Assembly (NCBI GenBank): GCA_037953625.1
Contig: CM075651.1
Location: 155,636,001-155,700,000 of the forward strand
Direction: 5' to 3'
DNA length: 64,000 nucleotides
DNA from: Crotalaria pallida
Taxonomy: Eukaryota > Streptophyta > Magnoliopsida > Fabales > Fabaceae
Shown here: positions 11,611 through 22,148 of the stretch, piece after piece
How positions within the stretch are numbered: position 1 is the first letter of the stretch
How the letters are laid out: every line of letters begins with the position of its first letter
The notes under the pieces: model-generated
What the model was told of the DNA's origin: nothing
Databases searched by the model: none
What the model saw: the letters and a program-made list of their open reading frames with translations, nothing else
Position numbers and translations under genes: made by a program

Positions 11611-14600
11611 ATGGAGGAGCTCTCAGCGGGGGGGCCTCTCGTCCCCGCCGTCAAATCCGAACTCTCCAAACCTCCCTTCCCCGCCGACGCTGCTCCCTCC
11701 TTCTCCGCCGGCGACGCTTATCCTGTTTCTGCCTCGGCTATGTCGGAGCTTGACAAGGACTTCCTCTGCCCGATTTGTATGCAGCTGATAAAGGACGCTT
11801 TCCTCACTGCTTGCGGACACAGCTTCTGCTACATGTGTATCATCACTCACCTTCGTAACAAGAGCGATTGCCCTTGCTGCGGTCACTACCTCACCAACTC
11901 TCACCTCTTCCCTAATTTCTTGCTCGATAAGGTTAGCTTAACGATTTTTCGATTGCCTTCGTTCTTTCGCATTTTCGCTTACTCAACTCGAATCTTTCTA
12001 TTTCTGAAGTGTTTGCTGTTTAGGAGTTTCTAGATCTTTCTTTTTTTGATACTGTTCATAATAGACTGCTTGTTTTGTTTTGTTTAGCTTGTACTGTAGT
12101 AGTAGTAGTAATTTAATAAAATGTGAAAGTGTTGGAGTATGTGATTTTGTGTAGCGTAAAATAATTATTATCTTGAATTGAATCTAATTCGAAATGCAGC
12201 TTATTGTTATGTACCACATTTGTAGCTACTAAAGAAGACGTCGGCTCGTCAAATTTCGAAAACCGCATCTCCGGTTGAACATTTTCGCCAGACGCTACAA
12301 AAGGTTGGTTGAAGTCTCGCAACTCATTATTGATTAGAATTTGTTATACTAGTTGATTTTGTTTTGTTTAGTTTAGTGAATCGACACGTAAGCTTAGTAA
12401 TTAGTTGTCGCTTATTGTACTAGTACTTCGGAAGAATGTTTCATTTGTCGCTCAATTGCGGCGGATGAAATGAATGGTGTCTTGTCGTTATGCCTTGGTA
12501 ACGAAGAGAATGCATTCTTAGTACACCTATATGCAATAAACAAAGCTGGGCTAATATTCTATTGTGGTGCCCGCCACCGTTGCCTCTCTTGCTAATTGTG
12601 AAACAATAAGAGGTTTTTGTTGCAATTAATTATAGGTTGTTCATCTTGATTTTCAAGTAATATTTATATAATTCTACAAGAAAGGTTTGAGTTTCAGAAA
12701 ACTCAAATAAGGAGAGTGCCGTTCATGCTAAGCCCCCCTATTAGTCACCTCTAAGGTGTGGAGGGGTTACAGGGATTCTCTAGTGCTTCCAGCGTCCGTA
12801 TCCTATAAGAGAATATACGAGTATTCAGCAGAGTTATCGATTCTCGTTAAATTGGTTTTTTTTTTTTACTTTAAGAATCGATCGTAGCTTTGACGTGCGG
12901 ACAAAACTGATCGGCATAATTTGTTTTTTTTTTGTTCTCTTCGGTGGTTCCACCCTTTTTGGTTAAACTAAAATGTCCACTTTTTAATCTCATGTCCTGT
13001 TCTATTTTATTTATGAATATTTTGTATATCGTGTGCCCTTGGGTACTGGTTTAAGGATCCCAAAAAAGCATGTCTATATGGGAAAACAAGTATATAACCG
13101 CTCAAGATAATAAATAAAATCACTTCCCAATGAAAACTTGCATTTTTTGGATCCTTAAATCATTGCACATGGGGACACATTAGAAATAACATTTATAAAA
13201 TGCACCAAATATAGAATATAACTCATGTTTTGTTCTGTTCCATCGGATATGTTTATCAAACACTACCCTATGTCTATTATCTCAGTTTATTGGAGCAATT
13301 TTTAGCATCTCATAATTATAAATGTTTTTTTGGAACTTCAAATAACTTAGCAGCAGATTGAAGAGGGTAGAGGACAACTACACCTGGCCTTTAACATCAA
13401 TTCTGCTATACAATTCTCGCATACCTGTTGTATATGGCACCAGATTAAGGACCTAAAATATTATTTTATTCTACCTCAATTTTTTTCAAATTTTCTTCTT
13501 ATTTTTAAAAAGGGTGTTGCTAATTGAGTTGCGTGTGCTCATTTGTGTACTTCCCTTTGTGGAATTCATACAACTTAATAGGCTGAGTGTTTACATATTT
13601 CTGTTTCACATGAATTTGGGGAATAGGAGTTTTGGACTAACTCTAACCATTGATGCTTTATTTAGTCTGTTATTCCTTTTTTTTTTTGTTAAGGTTTTTT
13701 GAATCTTTGAACAGGGTTGTGAAGTGACAATTAAGGAGCTAGACAGCCTTTTGTCACTACTTGCCGAGAAAAAAAGGAAAATGGAACAAGAAGAAGCCGA
13801 GAGAAATATGCAAATATTGCTAGATTTCTTGCATTGCTTACGGAAGCAAAAAGTTGAAGAGTTGAAGGAGGTGGGTTGGCTGCAATCTGTCTCTCTCTAT
13901 CTCTGTTTTGGGGACTAAATTATTACGAAGCAGTTTTTTTTCCAACATTTTTTCTTTCCTTTGTTTGCATTAGTTGCTCTTTCACATGGATAATTTTCTT
14001 GGTTGCATTTATTGCTGCTTATTGCAATCATTTGTTGTTTCATTTACAGGTGCAAACTGATCTCCAGTTCATAAAAGAGGACATTAATGCTGTGGAAAAA
14101 CATAGACTGGACTTGTATCGTGCAAGGGATAGGTACTCTATGAAATTGCGGATGCTTAATGATTCTGGTGGAAGAAAATCATGGCATTCATCAATAGACA
14201 AAAGCGCAAGCGGCCTTATGTCTAGCCCTCTAAATCTTCGAGGAGGGTTGTCTTCAGGGAGTCTTGCAAAGAAAAATGAAGGGAGGTCCCAAATCAGCTC
14301 TCATGGGCAGGGAGTACAGAGAAAAGATGCCATCAGTGGATCAGATTCACAATATATAAATCAATCGGGTCTTGCTCTAGTTAGAAAGAAGAGAGTGCAT
14401 ACACAGGTTATCTTGGTTTAGTTTTCTGTGCTTGATTTTTTTAGGCTTAAATATCAAAATGGTCCCGGTAAAAGTTGACTCTTTTGAAATTGGTCCCTAT
14501 TAAAAAAAACTTTTGGTTTTGGTCCCTACATTTATAAAACATTTTGGTTTTGGTCCCTCTTGTAAAATTTTGGTCCCCATAATTATGTTGGTAGTTTATT

Positions 14601-17600
14601 TTGGTCCCTATATTATTAGATTTGATAGGTTTTGGTCCCTATGTTATTAGATTTCATAGGTTTTGGTCCCTCTACTATCATGGTTTTTGAATTGGTTCTT
14701 TTATGTAATAGAAGTTGTTTTTTTTACCCTTGAGAATTAATGCAAGAATACCATTCTTAATTGGTCATAGAATGTAATACATTACATTTTCGGCATTTTC
14801 CATCCATATCTAATACGAGAGACCAAAACCAAAACATTTTGTAAATGCAGGGACCAAAATCAAAATGTTCTGTAAATGCAGGGACCAAAACCAAAACTTT
14901 TTTTTTACAGGGACCATTTTGGTATTTAAGCCATTTTTTTATTACTAGAAGTCTGTTTCTATGTGAATTGGTTCTTGAAAGTCGATGTCTGTTCGGAAAG
15001 CTTGTTGCCATGTTTTTTTTTTTAATCTCATGAAAAAAAAAGGGTTTCTGAATTTTAGCTTCTGAATTTTTTTAAAAATTGATTTTTTTTCCCTGAAAAA
15101 TCCTTCTTTATACCACTTAAAACATAGGGTTCCCTGATTCCTTCTACTTTTTCTATTACCGAGTTTGCATCCAAATACCTGGTTTTATTTTTCCTTCACT
15201 GAATTCCATTTGATTGCCTTCCTTCATTGTAGTTCAATGACCTGCAAGAATGCTACCTACAAAAGCGGCGGCATTCAGCAGATAAGCCCCATAACCAACA
15301 AGAAAGAGATACAAATCTCGTAAGTCGAGAAGGTTATGCTGCTGGTCTTGAAGATTTTCAGGCAGTCTTAACAACTTTCACTCGCTACAGGTATTACTAC
15401 CAGTCTTTACTGTAATCTTATCCATTAAGAGATGCAGGTATTAATGTCAATTACTATTTTCTTGAGTCAGCAATACCTAGTCATCTTCAACCTTTATGTT
15501 TTATTTGAAACAGTCGATTGAGAGTCATCTCGGAACTGAGGCATGGGGATATATTTCATTCAGCCAACATAGTGTCAAGGTGAGTGAGTTGTAACCTGTG
15601 ATTTCTTCACACCATAGTATAATAATGTTTATAATCAGGGACACAACCATCTAATTTCTGGGAAGAAATTTTTTCATTCTCTATGTTGAATATGGTTAAG
15701 GGTTTGGATGAAAGGGTTTAGTATATGTAGGGTTGTGATTAAGTGGAAAATATTCTTCATTGTCACTACTCCAAAATTCATTTAACTTGAATCTCAATCT
15801 TTTGTTAGGATTAGTAAGCTCTTTTTGTGGTCATTATTGCATTCATATGCTATCACGTGTGCTTGTGGAAGGATAACAAGGGTAGTACAACAATTATATG
15901 ATAGGTATATCAGAAGATGTCTTATACTTAAGAAGCTACTCGTAGGCTGAGCTTCCAGTTCTCATTTTCCTTTCTGCTTTCGCTTTTTGCCAGTTAATTT
16001 GACAAGTGGCATTGCTTTTTGAGGCATATGTTCACATTTCACCCTGAATTAAAGAGTATGTGGAAATAATGATGTTAGGTACAATGACAACCGAGTAGGT
16101 TTATATTTTATAAGCTGATATACTTTTTCTTGCTCTCATTGTCATCTTAATCTTAATGTGAAAGAATAAGACAGAATAAACGTGCATCAGTGAAATGATG
16201 GGGTTGTGTCACATTTATGTTTGTACTATTTAATTATTTTAATTTTCATTCAATACTATATTTACTGAATACATGGCTTTACCATGTTTGCTGCAGCATA
16301 GAGTTCGACCGCGATGATGATTTGTTTGCTACTGCTGGAGTTTCACGGTGCATTAAAGTTTTTGACTTTTCTGCGGTAAGATGGATGGCCTTGTACTTTA
16401 ACTATCATTTTTTCTGCTCTTTTGATTGGTATGTGGTACATTTTTGTATAATTGTGCTAAAACTGGTTCACGGGAGAGTATCCTTTCTTAATATTTGACC
16501 AAAGAATAGATATGTTATTGGAAAAAGTTAAGGAGTCACATACTTTAAAAAAAGTAATAGCATATAATATTTTATTTTCTACCATCTCTCTTGGAATAAT
16601 TTCATTTACAACATTTCTTGTTAAATTTGTTTTGTAATTTAAGTAAGTGCACCTATATAACCGTTGTGAGCAATCTGAAGCAATAGATATATTACAGTGC
16701 TTGAGGTTTTTGTAATACCTCAAACTAGTAATATGATAAAGTTGTAGGAGGAATTGCTTTTAAAATTAGTGTGAAGGGCTTTATTCTTGTCGTGTTGCCC
16801 AAATCAATGGATTATGGATACAAACATAACTGCTCCATGTGTTATTGCTTTCCAGGTTGTAAATGAACCTGCAGATGCTCATTGTCCTGTTGTGGAGATG
16901 TCTACGCGTTCGAAACTTAGTTGCTTGAGTTGGAATAAATATGCTAAGAATCAAATAGCTAGTAGTGATTATGAAGGAATTGTGACTGTTTGGGATGTAA
17001 ACACTCGGAAGGTAGTTATTAAATTCAATTAGTTAGTCTTAATTAACTATATTGTTTTGATTGTTATGTGCTTGCAAAAATGTTTACCAGTTTTTATTAC
17101 TCATGAATATCATTTTCCTTTGGCAGAGTTTAATGGAGTACGAAGAGCATGAAAAGCGTGCATGGAGTGTTGATTTTTCAAGAACAGATCCCTCTATGCT
17201 TGTATCTGGTAGTGATGACTGCAAGGTACCTGAGTCTTGGACATTTATTGACAAGATTTTATGCCACTTTCTGATGATTTTGTTGAAAATCATACATAGC
17301 ATATGCTTTTGAACTATTTATGTATTTGATAAATCCCTTCTTTTGTTGTGCATTCATAAGCAGTTATCTTTGTGAGAATTCGCAATGTTTTTTCATCTTT
17401 CTTAGTAAGATTCAAATTTATTTGGCATGGTAATTATCTTCTGGTCAGCTTGTGTTTTGTCACTGTTGTTCTATTAAATGCTTGTGGCTCTTTTTTACAA
17501 GGATTTTTGACAGGCTATTTATTATTTTCTGTCTCTACTTTATGTTGTTATTCATTTAAATGGAATCAGAGATTCAGAGATAAATAAAACTTGAATAACT

Positions 17601-19769
17601 TTATTTATATGTTAGGATGATAACTATGTTCCATTTGTGACTTAGAAAAGGAGATTTTGATCATATCTCGGCTGTAGTGCTCCTATGCATTTAGGAAATT
17701 TTAGTTTAAGGAATTTTAGGGGTAGCAGAATGGAATATATTCTTTTAATAATCCATACTTATGTTTAATTAGATAGTTTGGCATTTCCTAAAATTTAAAA
17801 TAGTGTGGTTCATATAAGTGATCAAATTGTAAAATTTAATAGTTTTATTTTGATTAGTGATTACTATCAAAGTTATATACTGTAATTGAGAGGGATAAGA
17901 CTAACTGTAATTTTGTTTCTTTGAGCAGGTCAAAGTCTGGTGCACAAACCAAGAGAACAGTGTCCTTAATATAGACATGAAAGCAAACATATGTTGTGTC
18001 AAGTATAATCCTGGATCTGGCAATTATGTTGCTGTACGTTCCTTTCATTCATTATAAGAATATCTTGAGTTTCTGCACTTATATTTGATCCCATTCTTAT
18101 ATTATCTAGTAATTCATCATCCAGCTGCCAAATCATGACTTTGCTTGGCATTTCAAAGCAAAGTTCATTATATTATACTATGGGTTTTTCTAATATGTCC
18201 AAGGGCACATTTTTAGCAACCCAAAAAAAGTAAGCTTAAATGGAAAGTGGTGCATTTATGTCTTTGAGAAGCAACAGTTAGTTTTCCAATAAAAACTTAT
18301 TTGTTTATTGTTAAAAATGTGCTCTTGGGCAAGCATTAGAAAAACCTCTATAAAATTTACTCAGGAAACAGTTCTTTTTTTTTTTTTAAGCCAGAATCAA
18401 TATAGCTGTTATTCTTTGGTAATAGCTAGTGTTGAATGTACTTTAGATTATTGGTCTTAGATATCCTGTTGATTGCGTCTGTTGTCTGCTCATATATTTA
18501 TTCTAGATAGTAAATTTAGGATTTCACTTCTGAGTTTACATTAGACTGTTAGCTGCTTGTCTGCAATTTTATGAATAATGATTGCCTTCAATTACCAAAT
18601 TTAAAATGATACACATGACCATCAGTCCATCACATATTTACATTTATTAAATTTAAAATGATGGTTCTGTAATAGTGAATTAGTGATAAGGCTTCTTATC
18701 TTTCTTAATCTTTTAAATCTTAATATATCTTGTACAACATTCACATATTTTTACAGGTTGGGTCAGCAGACCATCACATCCATTATTATGATTTGAGGAA
18801 TATTAGCCAACCCGTCCATGTTTTCAGTGGGCATAGAAAGGCTGTTTCGTATGTGAAATTTTTGTCAACCGATGAACTTGCATCTGCGTCAACAGATAGT
18901 ACATTGCGGTTATGGGATGTGAAAGAAAACATTCCAGTGAGTAATCTTAAGCTAAATGGTTTCTTTCTTTTGGTTGTTTATTGTCAAATGTATCCTCCAT
19001 TCTGCATTTAATTTGTCAATATCTGTTGGCTTTTGGTGCTCAATTTATCTATAATAACTAGTCCACCTGCCCTTCCATTGCGCTGAAGTGAATAACAGCG
19101 GATAATTTCTGCTGTACTATTTGATGTCCTGCCTGCAATGGACATGATGTACTTAATCTTAATGTACTTATGGTGTGGCGGATTGATATTCACGAGTTTC
19201 ATAAAATTACTCCACAGTTTTGATTTGTTGAGAGTCCTGTCATCGATGTTTTCCAGTCATGTACAGATTTTAATGGTTAATCTTTACTGTCAATTATTTT
19301 CTCTGGGTCTTGGGGCTACTAATTTTGGTTGTCAATTGAAACGCATAAGTTTATTTGATTGAATATGTTAAAAAGTTAATGTAAATTTCGAATGTCGTGT
19401 ACAGGTTCGTACCTTCAGAGGCCACGCAAATGAGAAAAACTTTGTTGGTCTTTCAGTAAACAGTGAATACATTGCATGTGGCAGTGAAACTAATGAAGTA
19501 TTTGTCTACCACAAGGTTTGTGATTGTTAATTATGTCAACTGTTCAATCCCCTCACATTCGCCCTGTACGTAACTGAATATTCAATCACCCCTTGCAGGA
19601 AATATCCAAGCCTTTGACTTGGCATAGATTTGGTTCCCCTGACGTGGATGATGCTGAGGATGAAGCAGGATCTTACTTCATTAGCGCTGTATGCTGGAAG
19701 AGTGATAGCCCCACCATACTAACTGCAAATAGTCAAGGCACCATCAAAGTACTGGTGCTTGCAGCTTGA
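11611..19769 (+). CDS. COP1: COP1 E3 ubiquitin ligase (RING, coiled coil, WD40), complete
   Basis: Substrate-recognising RING E3 that, with SPA proteins and CUL4-DDB1, marks HY5 and other light-signalling factors for degradation in darkness. Thirteen exons: 11611-11931, 12226-12303, 13715-13870, 14050-14406, 15233-15390, 15514-15579, 16297-16375, 16856-17011, 17127-17225, 17929-18033, 18757-18936, 19405-19515 and 19599-19769. All junctions are GT-AG and in phase, giving 678 codons and a stop; Arabidopsis COP1 has 675. The RING spans about residues 53-90 (C53, C56, C68, H70, C73, C76, C87, C90). A coiled coil follows at about 130-210 (KKRKMEQEEAERNMQ). A bipartite nuclear signal lies near 297-317 (RKKR...QKRR). 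WD40 repeats fill about 365-678 and the protein ends IKVLVLAA. The sequence reads close to pea COP1. No lesion was seen and the gene looks functional. Confidence 0.97.
13027..13190. mobile_element. Small MITE in COP1 intron 2
   Basis: The left end GTGTGCCCTTGGG...TTTAAGGATCC and the right end GGATCCTTAAA...GGGGACACAT are inverted repeats of about 35 bp with mismatches. The interior is short and non-coding. Family not assigned. Confidence 0.55.
14444..14932. mobile_element. Mutator-type MITE in COP1 intron 4
   Basis: The 489-bp element has inverted termini beginning GGCTTAAATA and containing CAAAATGGTCCC. It is flanked by a perfect 9-bp duplication ATTTTTTTA (14435-14443 and 14933-14941), the size expected for Mutator-like elements. 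The arms are built from repeated TTGGTCCCT units. A degenerate relative lies around 23391-23780. Confidence 0.8.
18183..18346. mobile_element. Small MITE in COP1 intron 10
   Basis: Inverted ends: GGTTTTTCTAAT...GGGCACATTTTTA on the left and TAAAAATGTGCTCTTGGGC...ATTAGAAAAACC on the right, about 38 bp with few mismatches. The ends share a GGGCACA word with the intron 2 element. Target duplication unclear. Confidence 0.6.
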
Positions 19770-19873
19770 ACTTTGTATAAGGAAAAATGAATAGAACATT
19801 AGATTGGTATCAGACCATCAAGTACTGGTGCTTGCAGCTTGAAAAACTGAATACTAGACCGTTAGATTGGTAT
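19743..19873 (+). repeat. Partial tandem duplication of the COP1 3' end
   Basis: The last 27 coding bases plus the first part of the 3' UTR (about 19743-19811) recur just downstream (about 19816-19873). The shared words are GTACTGGTGCTTGCAGCTTG and TTAGATTGGTATC. The second copy lies after the stop codon, so it does not change the protein but adds a repeat to the 3' UTR. Confidence 0.8.
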
Positions 19874-21589
19874 CGTCTTTTCCCCTGACATCATTTGTTG
19901 TTGTACCATTTCTTAATTGTACATAGTATTCAAGTGTATATGATAGGTTTTTGAGATTTTAATGTTGAGTGAAGTATTTAATTTTTAATAAGCACTTTTC
20001 CATGGTTTTTATTTTGTCATTTACCATTGAATGCCGCCCGTAGAGTACGACATGCTGCATGGCATGGTGATGGCGATGGCGGTGTGAGATGAGCGGCAAT
20101 GTTTTGCGGTGGCATAGGACTATAGGTATACAGCGGCACTATCTCTGTCGTCATGAAGGAATATGTAGTCTACGGTCTCCATCGCAAATCTGATTGATTT
20201 AAGTTTTGAAATCATTTCCCATTGAACTTAAAAACCTTTTGATGTAGTTTACCAAAAAAAAAAAAAAACCTTTTGATGTACAAAAATATAAACACTTTTA
20301 GTACTTTTTTAACCATAAATGCTTTTATTACAAGAAATTAGATGCGGTAGCAAAATGGTCGTACTTTTAAGTCTTGAAAATTAAGAAAAATGTTGCTTGA
20401 ATTTTGTAAGGATGTCTAACTTCATTCCTCCATTTTATTCTAAATGCCTACTATCTTAGCCAGAGACATACAGTACTTTGAACTTTGAAGGGATAGACAA
20501 TAGTCTACACGAGGGACGGATTTGGAGTGTAAACAAGGGACCCCGCCCAGCCTTTTTCATTTTTCTCTCCTACAATTAGTTTCAATTAAACCGTGTCAAA
20601 TTATGGATAAAATCGTGGCTACCCATAATATGAATCAACTTTTTTGTTACGCTCATTTCACCAACTGTAGTCATTTAACCACACTTAATTAGGTGCTTGT
20701 TTGCTAAGGTTTTTTTAAGTGGATTGCTATGATTGTAAACATGAATTGTAGCTGAAAAATTTTCATTTTCAGTTTACACTCTTATCCTTTCGGGATCATT
20801 CCTTGTTCTATCTATCCATCATATTAACTTCAAGGATTTTTTATTTTTAAATACTTCACGAAAAATTGCTTATTTTAATTTACATTTTGCTTAACCTCAA
20901 CCTTAGGCTAAGCACACATTATACTTCTCAAAATGTAAAAAACTTAATAATTATATAATGTTAACATGTTATTTATAATTCACGGATTAAGAAAATCATT
21001 TAATTTAATATTTGCACATTATTTTATTACAGTATATTATTTTTATTACTTTATGAAGGCAATAAATACATTTTTCAATTTATTTGCACCCTCAAATTTA
21101 AACCAAACTGACAAAAGTAATCTAAATTACTTTGATGAACAAAGTAAATATACAAATCTAACTAGAAATGTGATATAGTGGATACGTCAATTTTTTTAAA
21201 GTTCACATAGTATGTGATGATATATGTAGATAGAATGTCAAATTTAGTGTGCTGTTCACAAGATTGAAGAGTCAATCTAGTAACTGTGGAAGGGATTCGA
21301 GGCAACTTTAACTGTATTTTTACAGGTCAAAAACTTTTGGCGAGAACACAACGAAACTTGAGAGGGATCAAAGTTTTAGATAATAAAGTTCAGTTAGTTC
21401 CACAGTGAAGAGTGGTAAACATTACATTTCAATAAGGAATGAGGGGAAGATAGAGGATCAGCAAGGCTGCTAAAACAAACAAATTTATTAGGCATAAACC
21501 ATTGCTTACAATAGATGATTCATCAAGCTAAGGAAATAATGAATACATTTGTTGTACCAAACACATTACAAATACAAAAACGATATAAA
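19874..21589. other. Spacer between COP1 and the TAS3-like locus
   Basis: Holds the COP1 3' flank and a short GC-richer patch (about 20035-20180) with GGCGATGGCGG-like words. The rest is AT-rich. I see no gene or bordered element. Confidence 0.4.
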
Positions 21590-21602
21590 GAAACTAACTA
21601 TG

Positions 21603-21623
21603 AAGCTCAAGAGGAGGGATAAT
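21603..21623 (-). promoter_or_regulatory. 3' miR390-like target site
   Basis: The plus strand reads AAGCTC, three extra bases, then AGGAGGGATA. This matches miR390 positions 1-16 apart from a 3-nt bulge between positions 6 and 7; the last five positions do not match. In known TAS3 loci the 3' site is the one cut to set siRNA phase. A bulge in the seed-proximal region could weaken it. Confidence 0.65.
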
Positions 21624-21723
21624 ACATGATATTTAATTTTATGAAAACTTAGGAACAATAATTATTACACATTATCTCTTTTTAAACATGTTGCAAGTAA
21701 TATGACCCTTATTCCACGAATTT

Positions 21724-21744
21724 ATGGACTTGCAAGGTCAAGAA
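21724..21744 (-). ncRNA. tasiARF (mature trans-acting siRNA candidate)
   Basis: Read on the minus strand from 21744 it starts TTCTTGACCTTGCAAG, the conserved tasiARF core, then diverges slightly. It lies 129 nt upstream of the expected 3' cleavage point (six 21-nt cycles plus 3 nt) and 65 nt downstream of a possible 5' cleavage point (three cycles plus 2 nt). Confidence 0.8.
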
Positions 21745-21799
21745 AACTTGAACATTATTCATAAAGTTCAAAAAAATAAAATAAAAATGTAAGAAGAAT

Positions 21800-21820
21800 A
21801 AGCTCAGGAGAGATATCGCC
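21800..21820 (-). promoter_or_regulatory. 5' miR390 target site
   Basis: The plus strand equals miR390 except at position 12 (a G:U pair in the duplex) and position 17 (a mismatch). Positions 1-11 pair fully, including the cleavage centre. Many angiosperm 5' sites carry a central mismatch that blocks cutting; this one does not. Confidence 0.8.
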
Positions 21821-21827
21821 ATGACAT

Positions 21828-21992
21828 TTACCACACTTCCATTCGTTCTTCATTTTTGTAACCATCATCTTGAGGAGCCATGAGAAAGAGCATTGGTATC
21901 ATTAATTTCCAGCACCAAACACTAAATGAGGATGATATGAGCTGATGAATAAGAAGGGTTTCACATTTCAGCTTCGGTTTGAATAGTGCCAT
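21828..21992 (-). CDS. TAS3 leader mini-ORF (54 codons, or a shorter in-frame version)
   Basis: Reads from an ATG at 21992 to a TAA at 21830-21828, leaving a 7-nt gap before the miR390 site that starts at 21820. In Arabidopsis TAS3 a short ORF ends just upstream of the 5' miR390 site, and ribosomes stalled there by AGO7-SGS3 support siRNA production. The spacing here fits that role. The peptide has no domain I recognise and probably has no function as a protein. The TATA box at 22016-22025 places the start of transcription close to this ATG, so translation may begin at a later in-frame Met (21902, 21893 or 21881). Confidence 0.55.
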   Translation of the reverse strand: MALFKPKLKCETLLIHQLISSSFSVWCWKLMIPMLFLMAPQDDGYKNEERMEVW

Positions 21993-22015
21993 GAGATGTG
22001 AGAGAGTGAAGCTAT

Positions 22016-22025
22016 CTATATATAA
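22016..22025 (-). promoter_or_regulatory. TATA box of the TAS3-like locus
   Basis: The minus strand reads TTATATATAG, followed by CTTCACTCTCTCACATC, a pyrimidine-rich stretch typical of plant start regions. Transcription would begin about 30 nt downstream, near 21990. Confidence 0.55.
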
Positions 22026-22096
22026 TGAAAACCAACTAGGGTTGCAGGGACTCACCAGCATGGACCATAATAAGAAATGAAAATAAAAATAAAAAT

Positions 22097-22098
<2 letters not shown>

Positions 22099-22147
<49 letters not shown>
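22099..22147. repeat. (ATA)n microsatellite upstream of the TAS3-like locus
   Basis: A near-perfect run of sixteen or so AAT/ATA units. It creates a misleading poly-leucine reading frame on the minus strand. Confidence 0.95.

Positions 22148-22148
<1 letters not shown>

Larger units (their letters stand above)
21590..21995 (-). ncRNA. TAS3: TAS3-like trans-acting siRNA precursor (dual miR390 sites, one tasiARF)
   Basis: On the minus strand three TAS3 landmarks occur in the right order: a miR390 complementary site (21820-21800), a tasiARF (21744-21724, TTCTTGACCTTGCAAGTCC) and a second miR390-like site (21623-21603). In known TAS3 genes miR390-AGO7 recruits SGS3/RDR6, DCL4 dices the duplex in 21-nt steps, and the tasiARF cuts ARF2/3/4 mRNAs to control leaf polarity, phase change and lateral organs. 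The tasiARF matches the known sequence at its first twelve positions and pairs with the usual ARF site (GGTCTTGCAAGGTCAAGAA) with two mismatches that I count. A single tasiARF makes this the short TAS3 type. A short ORF stops 7 nt before the first site, as in Arabidopsis TAS3. Transcript ends are inferred. Confidence 0.85.

Noticed and set aside
21724..21744. Plus-strand reading as an ARF gene fragment carrying a tasiARF target
   Set aside because: The flanking plus-strand sequence has no ARF coding similarity, and the miR390 sites on the minus strand explain the motif better.
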